Shown piece after piece: positions 34,442 through 40,662 of a stretch of 40,662 bases of DNA. Location of the stretch: NCBI GenBank assembly GCA_002633115.1, contig NWBJ01000117.1, positions 1-40,662 on the forward strand. Direction: 5' to 3'. Position 1 is the stretch's first letter; every line of letters starts with the position of its first letter. The notes under the pieces were generated by a model, which worked only from the letters and a program-made list of their open reading frames with translations, had not been told where the DNA came from and searched no databases. Both the position numbers and the translations under genes were made by a program. Source of the stretch: Muribaculaceae bacterium Zag1 (GTDB lineage: Bacteria; Bacteroidota; Bacteroidia; Bacteroidales; Muribaculaceae).

Positions 34442-35194
34442 CTAATGTCGATCATTGAGCCTATGGAGCTGAGCCTCGACGTAAGGAGTAGGCTTCAGCC
34501 TGTAGGCTCTCTCTAAATATTCATGGGCCTGGTGCCGATCACCAGTCAGGTTATAGTAATTACCGAGCTGGAGCGGGGCCTCGTAGTTGGGGTTTTCACC
34601 CTCGGCAATTCGCCTCCATACCTCTACGGCCTGAGCTGTCTGGCCATCTTGCAGATAGCCATCGGCGAGGTCGAGCTGATATTCTTGATTGTCAGGAGCT
34701 CCGCCAAGCATCTTTTTGGCATATACTATTATTTGAGGGCCGTTGCGGCGGAACATATAATAGCGGAGCAGATAGGCATCGAGCGGCCTCTCCATCCAGG
34801 GATTATTCACCACGGCTTGCAGCATGAAATGCTCGTAGAGATGGCCCTCATCAATCTGAAATGAGTATTTCTGCACATTGGTAAGCACTGAATCAAGCGA
34901 CACGCCGTGATGCATGGCATCGGACAGCAGGGTCATCGAGCGCAAGGTGTCGCCAAGCATCTCGGTAGCCACTATCGCTCGGCCATAAGTATCTGGCACC
35001 TTTGGCCTCTGCTGTAGCATGAAATTGTACATGGCGGCAGCGCTCGCCCATTCTTGATGGTCAAAAAATCGGTCGGCTTTTCCTTGTGTGTTTTCATAGC
35101 TGGCCGAAAAATCATTGCTCGCATCAGTCTGCGCCATTCCAGTGGCAGCGCATACCAATGCGAACACAATAGTTAGAATCTGGCTTTTCATCAT
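34442..35194 (-). CDS. Periplasmic TPR-repeat protein
   Basis: About 250 residues from the ATG at 35194-35192 (MMKSQILTIVFALVCAATGM, signal peptide); the open frame continues upstream into element C, where it is not coding. AAAGGAAATT stands just before the chosen start. After the signal peptide come tandem helical repeats: ADRFFDHQEWASAAAMYNFM, YQLDLADGYLQDGQTAQAVE and LQLGNYYNLTGDRHQAHEYL, typical tetratricopeptide repeats for protein-protein contacts. No partner is indicated. It is convergent with the Crp/Fnr gene. Confidence 0.8.
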   Translation of the reverse strand: MMKSQILTIVFALVCAATGMAQTDASNDFSASYENTQGKADRFFDHQEWASAAAMYNFMLQQRPKVPDTYGRAIVATEMLGDTLRSMTLLSDAMHHGVSLDSVLTNVQKYSFQIDEGHLYEHFMLQAVVNNPWMERPLDAYLLRYYMFRRNGPQIIVYAKKMLGGAPDNQEYQLDLADGYLQDGQTAQAVEVWRRIAEGENPNYEAPLQLGNYYNLTGDRHQAHEYLERAYRLKPTPYVEAQLHRLNDRH

Positions 35195-35234
35195 AATTTC
35201 CTTTATTTCTTTAACGAAAAGCCAGGCCTTTTGG

Positions 35235-35436
35235 TTCATAGACCGTAAGGACATAAGAAACATAAGGACATAAGAAACATAAGGACATAAGCCTCAAATC
35301 CTTATGTCCTTTCGGTTCATAGACCGTAAGGACTTAAGAAACATTAGGACATAAGCCTCAAATCCTTATGTCCTTTCGTTCCTTATGTCCTTACGGTCTA
35401 TGTCCTTACGTTTCTTATGTCCTTACGGTCTATGAA
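35235..35436. repeat. Composite nested inverted repeat (element C), about 202 bp
   Basis: The outer arms 35235-35261 and 35410-35436 pair perfectly over 27 bp and continue for ten more bases after one mismatch. Inside, the hairpin GGACATAAG...CTTATGTCC occurs twice as part of a longer direct repeat (starting at about 35233 and 35313), and the words GACCGTAAGGACATAAG and its complement recur throughout. It fills the gap between the TPR gene and manC. No shared words with elements A and B were found, but the architecture is the same. Confidence 0.92.
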
Positions 35437-35450
35437 GCGCAAGCACCTTA

Positions 35451-36539
35451 TTACAGGAATTTATCCCCGAATTTGAGCTTGACGTCGTTGACCATCTGCT
35501 TGATGCCTTGCTCCTCGCTCTTGGGGCAGATGAGCAGCACATCACCGGCATCGGCCACGATGTAGTCGTGGAGCCCTTGCACCACCACCAACTTTTCGCC
35601 GCTCACGGCGAATATGTTGCCCGAGCTCTCATAGGCCAGCACGTTGCAGCGCTGCACCACATTGCCCTCGCGGTTTTTGGGCGAGTTGTCAAACAGAGCA
35701 CTCCAGGTACCGAGGTCGTTCCAACCAAAGTCGACGCACTCGACATACACATTCTTGCTCTTCTCCATCACGGCATAGTCGATCGAGATGCTCAAGCAGC
35801 CGGGGAAATGATAGTCAATGAATTTCTTCTCAGCCGGGGTGCCATAGTCGCCCTCGCCATGGTCAAACACTTGGGCAATCTCAGGAGCATACTCATGCAG
35901 TGCCTCGATTATCGATGAGGCGCGCCACAGGAAGATGCCCGAGTTCCAGAAAAACTCGCCAGAATCGACAAACACCTTAGCGAGTTCGCGGTCAGGCTTC
36001 TCGGTGAAGGTCTTGACGTGCGAAATTCCCGGCTCAACCTCCTTGCCTATTTGGATATAGCCGTAGCCGGTCTCAGGGCGTGTGGGCTTGATGCCGAGGG
36101 TGAGCAAGGCATTGCGGCTCTCGACAAACTCAAAGCCGCGCAATATGCTGGCCTCGAAGTCGCGGTCGCGAGTGATGAGGTGGTCGCTTGGTGTCACGAT
36201 CATCGATGCCTCGGGGTCGATGGCGCGAATATGGTATGCAGCCCAGGCGATGCAGGGAGCCGTGTTGCGTCGAGCGGGCTCGAGCAGGATCTGGCTGTCT
36301 GAGATTTCGGGTAGTTGTTCTTTGATGAGGGGAGCGTATTGTGCGTTGGTGACAATGATTACATTCTCTTTGGGCACCACGGGCAGCACACGGTCGTAGC
36401 TCATCTGCAGCAATGAGCGGCCAGTGCCAAGGAAGTCAATGAATTGCTTGGGTCTCGATTCACGGCTGTAAGGCCAGAAACGGCTGCCAATGCCGCCGCA
36501 CATGATCACGCAATAGCGATGCGTCTTTTGTTGGTCCAT
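35451..36539 (-). CDS. manC: Mannose-1-phosphate guanylyltransferase
   Basis: 362 residues, the single-domain form without the C-terminal isomerase of long ManC/AlgA proteins. It makes GDP-mannose, the precursor of mannose- and fucose-containing surface glycans, and so could supply GDP-fucose for the enzyme at 6174. Motifs: YCVIMCGGIGSRFWPYSRES then RPKQF (nucleotide loop with catalytic Arg and Lys), LEPARRNTAPCIAWAA, IVTPSDHLI (metal Asp), FTEKPDRELAKVF and FFWNSGIFLWRA. The ATG at 36539 is the natural family start. Upstream no clear promoter was found on this strand. Confidence 0.92.
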   Translation of the reverse strand: MDQQKTHRYCVIMCGGIGSRFWPYSRESRPKQFIDFLGTGRSLLQMSYDRVLPVVPKENVIIVTNAQYAPLIKEQLPEISDSQILLEPARRNTAPCIAWAAYHIRAIDPEASMIVTPSDHLITRDRDFEASILRGFEFVESRNALLTLGIKPTRPETGYGYIQIGKEVEPGISHVKTFTEKPDRELAKVFVDSGEFFWNSGIFLWRASSIIEALHEYAPEIAQVFDHGEGDYGTPAEKKFIDYHFPGCLSISIDYAVMEKSKNVYVECVDFGWNDLGTWSALFDNSPKNREGNVVQRCNVLAYESSGNIFAVSGEKLVVVQGLHDYIVADAGDVLLICPKSEEQGIKQMVNDVKLKFGDKFL

Positions 36540-36636
36540 AATGAGGTGTCTATAATTGGTTTTTTTGCTTTTTGACTAATTTTGAATTAATTTGGATTAA
36601 GAAACACTCGGCGCAAGTGAAATATGCGGCAAAATA

Positions 36637-36668
36637 TTTGACTAATCCTCTGAAATACTCTACATTTG
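36637..36668 (+). promoter_or_regulatory. Perfect promoter pointing antisense into the GDPD gene
   Basis: TTTG (36637-36640), exactly 20 nt, TACATTTG (36661-36668), an ideal consensus. The only downstream frames on this strand are very short (for example 22 codons from the ATG at 36706), and the transcript would run into the 3' end of the minus-strand GDPD gene. Confidence 0.6.
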
Positions 36669-36741
36669 CATGGTTTTACAAATCAGTAACTATTTCAAGC
36701 TAATGCATGAAAAACACACACTTGTCCCTCTTGCGCAATCG

Positions 36742-37575
36742 TCAATCCTCGGATAGGCCCTGCGCCATGATTTGAGAGAAAAGCTCGGGCTTGTCGATGT
36801 TGACAAGGTCGGGCTTCTTTCTTATAGCCTCGGCGTATAGGCTGTCGCTTGCCTCCTGGATTGCGGCCATCACTTTTATGCCATGGCTGTGGCAATAGTC
36901 GAGCAGCTCGGGGGTTAGGCTTGGCACCTCGGTCTCGATATAGGCTGGCTTGCACACTTGTTGCCACTCTTTGACTTTCTCTACATTTGAGGCATTGACC
37001 TTGATGGGCATTTCCGGGGCCAAAGCCATGAACTCGCGCAGCATGGCCGAATCAGCAAACCAGTAGAAGCTCTCCTCCGGGCGTATGCCCTTGCGGTGCA
37101 GCAGCTCTACAAACAGCGGAATAGCCGTGCCGCGCTTTACGTCGAAGAAGAATCCGCACTGCCCCCGCAGCGAATCGAGCATCATGTCGATGGTGGGGAA
37201 GGTTGTGCCCACATAGCTGGGGCCAAACCAAGAGCCGGCATCGAGGGTGTCGAGGTCAGCGCTGAGCCAGTCGGCGATGCGTCCCGAGCCGTTGGTGGTG
37301 CGACCGAGGGTATCATCGTGCAGATTGTAGAATACGCTGTCTTTGCACATCCTTACATCCAGTTCTACCCAATCGGCCCCGTGCTCGAGGGCGGCTCGGG
37401 CAGATGGCAGAGTGTTCTCCGGGGCAAGATGGTTGGCGCCTCTGTGCACAACTATTTCTATCTTTTGGTCATCGGCTTGTTGCTTGGCTCGATTTGAGCA
37501 AGCACTCACTCCGAGCAAAGCGGCGCCAGCCAGCGCCAATGATATCAGCGAGAGGGTTCTCATGGTCTTTCTCAT
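36742..37575 (-). CDS. Glycerophosphodiester phosphodiesterase lipoprotein
   Basis: 277 residues. The N-terminus is a lipoprotein signal (SLALAGAALLGVSAC, lipidated Cys about residue 26), so it is anchored in the envelope. The GDPD TIM barrel shows EIVVHRGANHLAPENTLPS (catalytic His-Arg and the E-N metal ligand), WVELDVRMCKDSVFYNLHDD (Glu-x-Asp and second His) and FFFDVKRGT (Lys). It hydrolyses glycerophosphodiesters from phospholipid turnover to glycerol-3-phosphate and an alcohol. Start: the first ATG is only 10 bp from the -7 box (37585-37592), so translation from Met5 (37563) or a leaderless transcript is likely. Confidence 0.9.
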   Translation of the reverse strand: MRKTMRTLSLISLALAGAALLGVSACSNRAKQQADDQKIEIVVHRGANHLAPENTLPSARAALEHGADWVELDVRMCKDSVFYNLHDDTLGRTTNGSGRIADWLSADLDTLDAGSWFGPSYVGTTFPTIDMMLDSLRGQCGFFFDVKRGTAIPLFVELLHRKGIRPEESFYWFADSAMLREFMALAPEMPIKVNASNVEKVKEWQQVCKPAYIETEVPSLTPELLDYCHSHGIKVMAAIQEASDSLYAEAIRKKPDLVNIDKPELFSQIMAQGLSED

Positions 37576-37584
37576 TTAACACCA

Positions 37585-37616
37585 CAAAATTAACAAATTA
37601 TTCCCTCATGTCCAAA
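37585..37616 (-). promoter_or_regulatory. Promoter of the GDPD gene
   Basis: On the minus strand TTTG (37616-37613), 20 nt, TAATTTTG (37592-37585). The expected transcript start lies 4-5 bases before the annotated ATG. Confidence 0.75.
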
Positions 37617-37737
37617 TTAAAAAACAAATAAGCTCCAAATCCCTCTTAATTGGCAATTTTTCACTTCTGAATCTGCAAATTAAATGCAAAGAGTTTGCAA
37701 ACTAATTTCAACCTTATCTCTATGTCACTGAAATTTT

Positions 37738-37745
37738 GTAATTTT
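37738..37745 (+). promoter_or_regulatory. -7 box before the small ORF and argS
   Basis: TAATTTTG with no clear -33 element. TTTTGCACTCTAA, the sequence that follows it, is repeated at 37832-37844. Confidence 0.45.
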
Positions 37746-37763
37746 GCACTCTAAGTCCAGAAT

Positions 37764-37844
37764 ATGTTGCTTAAAGTAACAGATGCAGAATGGCAGCCCC
37801 GTGGTTTAGAAGAAATTAAACCTATGCGAGGTTTTGCACTCTAA
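37764..37844 (+). CDS. Possible 26-residue leader or small protein before argS
   Basis: The ATG at 37764 opens 26 codons (start MLLKVTDAEWQPRGLEEIKP) to a TAA at 37842-37844, about 19 bp after a -7 box and 40 bp before argS. It contains two arginine codons (CGT, CGA) plus a third near the end, which raises the idea of a leader peptide sensing charged tRNA-Arg, but there is no obvious attenuator hairpin. The remaining intergenic DNA (37576-37763, 37845-37884) shows only AT-rich sequence and the promoter of the GDPD gene. Confidence 0.3.
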   Translation: MLLKVTDAEWQPRGLEEIKPMRGFAL

Positions 37845-37884
37845 TAGTTAATAACTTATAGTTTATACTTAATACTTAAAGGAA

Positions 37885-39681
37885 GTGTCAATCGACAATA
37901 TCATACAGCAAGCGGTGAGCCGTGCTCTGGATGAGCTGTACGGCATCCAGGCCGCGCCCGAGACCATCGTGCCTCAGGCCACTCGCAAAGAATTTGAGGG
38001 CAACCTCACAGTAGTGGTTTTCCCTTGGGTCAAGACTGCCCGCAAAGCCCCCGACGCCGTGGCCAAGGAGATTGGCCAATGGCTCGTTGACAATGAGCCG
38101 GCAGTTAAGGACTTCAATGCCGTCAAGGGTTTCCTCAACATAGTGATTGAGCCCACCTACTGGTGCTCGGTGCTGGAGCATGTGCTCGATGAGCCCAACT
38201 ACGGCATCAAGCCCGTCACTGACGAGAGCCCCCTGGTGATGGTAGAATACTCATCGCCCAACACCAACAAGCCCCTCCACTTGGGCCACGTGCGCAACAA
38301 CCTGCTCGGCTACAGCCTGGCCCGCATCCTCGAGGCTTGCGGCAACAAGGTGGTCAAGACCAATATTGTCAACGACCGTGGCATACATATCTGCAAGTCG
38401 ATGCTGGCATGGCAGAAATGGGGCAACGGCGAGACCCCCGAGAGCTCAGGCAAGAAGGGCGACCACCTGATTGGCGACTACTATGTGCTGTTTGACAAGC
38501 ACTACAAGCAAGAGGTTGCCGACCTGGTGGCCCAAGGCATGAAGGAGGATGAGGCTAAAAATGCCGCTCCCCTGATGCAAGAGGCTCGCGAGATGCTGCG
38601 CCGCTGGGAGGCCAAAGACCCCGAGGTGCGCGCTCTGTGGCAGATGATGAACGACTGGGTCTATGCCGGTTTTGACGAGACCTACAAGCGCATGGGCGTA
38701 AGCTTTGACAAGATTTATTACGAGTCGGAGACCTACCTCGAGGGCAAGGAAAAGGTGCTCGAGGGTCTTGAGAAGGGCATCATGTACCGCAAAGAGGATG
38801 GCTCGGTATGGGCTGACCTCACCGCTGACGGTCTCGACCATAAGTTGCTGCTGCGCTCCGACGGCACCTCGGTCTACATGACCCAGGACATCGGCACAGC
38901 CAAGCTCCGCTTTATCGACTATCCCATCGACAAGATGATTTATGTCGTGGGCAATGAGCAAGAATACCACTTCAAGGTGCTGTCGCTGCTCCTTGACAAA
39001 CTCGGATTCAAGTGGGGCAAAGACTTGGTGCATTTCAGCTACGGCATGGTCGAACTCCCCGAGGGCAAGATGAAGAGTCGCGAAGGCACTGTGGTCGATG
39101 CCGATGACCTGATGGAGGAGATGGTAAGCACCGCTCGCCAAGTAAGCGCCGAGCTCGGCAAACTCGATGGCCTCACCCCCGAGGAAATCGACAACATCAC
39201 CGAAATCGTTGGCCTCGGAGCCCTCAAATACTTCCTGCTCAAGGTAGACCCGAGAAAGAACATGACCTTCAACCCCAAAGAGTCGATCGACTTCAACGGC
39301 AACACCGGCCCCTTCATCCAATACACCTACGCGCGCATCTGCTCGGTGTTGCGCCGCGCTGAGGAGCAGGGCCTATTGAGCGAGGGTCAGGGATGCGAGG
39401 CCAAGGTCGAGCCTAACGATAAGGAAATCGAGCTGATACAAAAACTTGCCGACTTCCCAAGCGTTGTAGAAGAAGCAGGTCGCACCTTCTCGCCGTCGCT
39501 GATTGCCAACTACGTCTACGATTTGGTCAAGACCTACAACCAGTTCTACCACGACTATTCGATCCTGGGCGAAGAAGACCCATGCGTGCGCGCTCTGCGC
39601 CTCGGCCTGTGCCAAGCCACAGCCAAGGTAATCAAAACCGCCACCTCCCTCCTGGGCATGCAAGTCCCCGAAAGAATGTGA
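37885..39681 (+). CDS. argS: Arginyl-tRNA synthetase
   Basis: 598 residues, class I synthetase. It starts at GTG (37885-37887), the only start that fits the conserved beginning SIDNIIQQAVSRALDELYG; AAAGGAA stands directly before it. Motifs: VEYSSPNTNKPLHLGHVRNN with the HIGH-type signature HLGH, VKTNIVNDRGIH, TSVYMTQDIGTA, and KMSKS-type KMKSREG; the C-terminal anticodon-binding domain ends LLGMQVPERM. It charges tRNA-Arg. The stop codon is at once followed by the 48-bp minisatellite (39684-39865). Confidence 0.96.
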   Translation: MSIDNIIQQAVSRALDELYGIQAAPETIVPQATRKEFEGNLTVVVFPWVKTARKAPDAVAKEIGQWLVDNEPAVKDFNAVKGFLNIVIEPTYWCSVLEHVLDEPNYGIKPVTDESPLVMVEYSSPNTNKPLHLGHVRNNLLGYSLARILEACGNKVVKTNIVNDRGIHICKSMLAWQKWGNGETPESSGKKGDHLIGDYYVLFDKHYKQEVADLVAQGMKEDEAKNAAPLMQEAREMLRRWEAKDPEVRALWQMMNDWVYAGFDETYKRMGVSFDKIYYESETYLEGKEKVLEGLEKGIMYRKEDGSVWADLTADGLDHKLLLRSDGTSVYMTQDIGTAKLRFIDYPIDKMIYVVGNEQEYHFKVLSLLLDKLGFKWGKDLVHFSYGMVELPEGKMKSREGTVVDADDLMEEMVSTARQVSAELGKLDGLTPEEIDNITEIVGLGALKYFLLKVDPRKNMTFNPKESIDFNGNTGPFIQYTYARICSVLRRAEEQGLLSEGQGCEAKVEPNDKEIELIQKLADFPSVVEEAGRTFSPSLIANYVYDLVKTYNQFYHDYSILGEEDPCVRALRLGLCQATAKVIKTATSLLGMQVPERM

Positions 39682-39683
39682 GG

Positions 39684-39865
39684 CATATGTGAAACAACCC
39701 CTACGGGGTAGCCCTGATGATGAAACCATTAGGCTATGTGAAACAACCCCTACGGGATAGCCTGATGATGAAACCATTAGGCTATGTGAAACAACCCCTA
39801 CGGGATAGCCTGATGATGAAACCATTAGGCTATGTGAAACAACTCCTACGGGGTAACCCTGATGG
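39684..39865. repeat. 48-bp minisatellite after argS
   Basis: Three full units (49, 48 and 48 bp, beginning at 39686, 39735 and 39783) and a partial fourth (39831) of a sequence containing GTGAAACAACCCCTACGGGG and GATGATGAAACCATTAGGCT. Each unit holds a mini-hairpin CCCC-TAC-GGGG, intact in the first, one-base altered in the rest. Because 48 is a multiple of three, both strands show long spurious open frames. Confidence 0.93.
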
Positions 39866-39882
39866 GATAAATTACAGAAGCT

Positions 39883-39913
39883 TTATTACTTATTACTCAT
39901 TACTTATTACTTA
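39883..39913. repeat. Reverse-oriented TAAGTAATGAG microsatellite
   Basis: TTACTTATTACTCATTACTT is the complement of the repeat behind upp at 25246-25309. It ends 6 bp before the BI-1 start codon and occupies the place where its promoter and leader should be. Confidence 0.85.
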
Positions 39914-39919
39914 GATAAG

Positions 39920-40636
39920 ATGGACAATTACAAGTATCCTCCACAGTACCGAGGCAATGGATTTTCCTCCTCGGCCGTATCAGTGGCCTCGCAGGCCCTC
40001 AAAGGCGTGTATCTGCGCATGACTTTCGGTTTGCTGATTACCGCCATAGTATCTTGGTTCCTTTCGCAATCTACTGGCTACATCACCTATATCAGCACCC
40101 ATAGCTGGACAATGTGGGTGATTATCATCGCCGAGTTCGCTCTCCTCTTCGGTATCCAGGGAGCATTGATGAAACTCAGTTCGCCCGTAGCAGCCTTCCT
40201 ATTCTATCTATTCTCGGCTGTCAACGGCACCTGGCTGGCTCCGATATTCCTGGTCTACACCGGCACCTCGATTGCGAAGACATTCTTCATTACCGCTGGC
40301 ACATTCGCCGCGATGAGCGTGTATGGCTACACCACCAAGCAGGACTTGACCAAGTTTGGCCAGTATCTGATCTACGCTCTCATCGGCTTGGTAATCGCCA
40401 TGATTGTCAACATCTTCACCAAGAGCTCGGCTCTCGACTGGATTATCTCAATCGTAGGCGTGTTCCTCTTCATCGGCCTCACCGCCTGGGACACCCAAGC
40501 CATCAAGCGCATGGCTGCCCAGATGCCCGCATCTGAGATCGGAAGGCTTGCCACACTCGGGGCACTCAACCTGTACCTCGATTTCGTCAACCTCTTCCTC
40601 TTCCTGCTCCGCATCTTCGGCAACACCCGCGACTAG
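39920..40636 (+). CDS. Bax inhibitor-1/YccA family membrane protein
   Basis: 238 residues with a short soluble N-terminus and seven hydrophobic helices, beginning at LRMTFGLLITAIVSWFLSQ; family motifs include GTWLAPIFLVYTGTSIAKTF (helix 3-4), AMSVYGYTTKQDLTKFG and FIGLTAWDTQAIKRMA, with a terminal Asp-containing helix (LYLDFVNLFLFLLRIFG). BI-1 proteins are inner-membrane pH-sensitive calcium leak channels or regulators of membrane protease FtsH; the bacterial role is not settled. No -7 box is seen upstream, only repeats, so it may be transcribed from argS. The final 26 bp of the window (repeat CACGGATT) belong to no gene. Confidence 0.92.
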   Translation: MDNYKYPPQYRGNGFSSSAVSVASQALKGVYLRMTFGLLITAIVSWFLSQSTGYITYISTHSWTMWVIIIAEFALLFGIQGALMKLSSPVAAFLFYLFSAVNGTWLAPIFLVYTGTSIAKTFFITAGTFAAMSVYGYTTKQDLTKFGQYLIYALIGLVIAMIVNIFTKSSALDWIISIVGVFLFIGLTAWDTQAIKRMAAQMPASEIGRLATLGALNLYLDFVNLFLFLLRIFGNTRD

Positions 40637-40662
40637 GACTAAAACCACGGATTGCACGGATT

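Noticed and set aside
38446-39321. 291-codon minus-strand frame opposite argS
   Set aside because: Antisense shadow of a GC-rich conserved gene with no motif, promoter or RBS.
39373-39914. Repetitive open frames on both strands after argS
   Set aside because: They result from a 48-bp tandem unit that is a multiple of three; one also lies antisense to argS.

Overview
The window looks like part of a Bacteroidales chromosome, most likely Muribaculaceae (S24-7) or a close relative. The evidence is: about a dozen promoters of the Bacteroidota primary-sigma type (TTTG or TTG, 19-22 nt, TAnnTTTG); A-rich ribosome-binding regions; a short primary sigma factor without region 1.1; fused SecDF; a DUF6377 membrane regulator; a probable GH97 start; and type IX secretion (T9SS) features (a PorZ-like protein and two secreted proteins with sorting-type C-termini). 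The genus is inference.

Layout. 1-3690: start of a probable GH97 glycosidase, a DUF6377 regulator and a secreted two-repeat DUF6359 protein, all on the minus strand. 3691-6170: a low-density accessory stretch with a 231-bp nested inverted repeat, smaller palindromes, a gene broken by an in-frame TAG, a three-gene DUF3791/DUF3990/DUF3791-like operon that resembles an ADP-ribosyltransferase toxin-antitoxin unit, and an orphan RelB/DinJ-type antitoxin whose 3' end carries a 28-bp tandem duplication. 6174-11487: a fucosyltransferase-like enzyme, RNase HII, an orphan response regulator, and a flippase plus GT4 pair. 11533-17094: a tight run rdgB, porZ-like, aroA, small membrane protein, znuB-like permease. 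17154-19249: tRNA-Ser(CGA) with an unusual downstream mirror of its own 3' end, then a secreted beta-helix protein. 19311-26367: trmD, a SpoU methyltransferase, LD-carboxypeptidase, a GH3-type synthetase, alkaline phosphatase, upp and pfkA. 26614-33635: rpoD (convergent), then DUF4254, GT9 and ruvB, then secDF. 33674-40636: a structured leader and Crp/Fnr regulator, TPR protein, manC, GDPD lipoprotein, a small ORF, argS and a BI-1 membrane protein.

Most genes are core housekeeping: nucleotide salvage and sanitation, tRNA modification, aromatic amino acid synthesis, glycolysis, protein export, recombination and surface glycan assembly. The novelty lies between genes. Three composite inverted-repeat elements of similar size (about 200-235 bp) sit at 3854-4084, 26374-26608 and 35235-35436. 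A 36-bp GC hairpin block behind AT-rich microsatellites occurs twice (23138, 25310), and a 48-bp minisatellite follows argS. Other points of interest are the DUF3791/DUF3990 operon, the pseudoknot-capable leader of the Crp/Fnr gene, the tRNA mirror repeat, and a perfect promoter pointing antisense into the GDPD gene.

Everything here was read by eye. Family names come from recognised motifs, not database searches.
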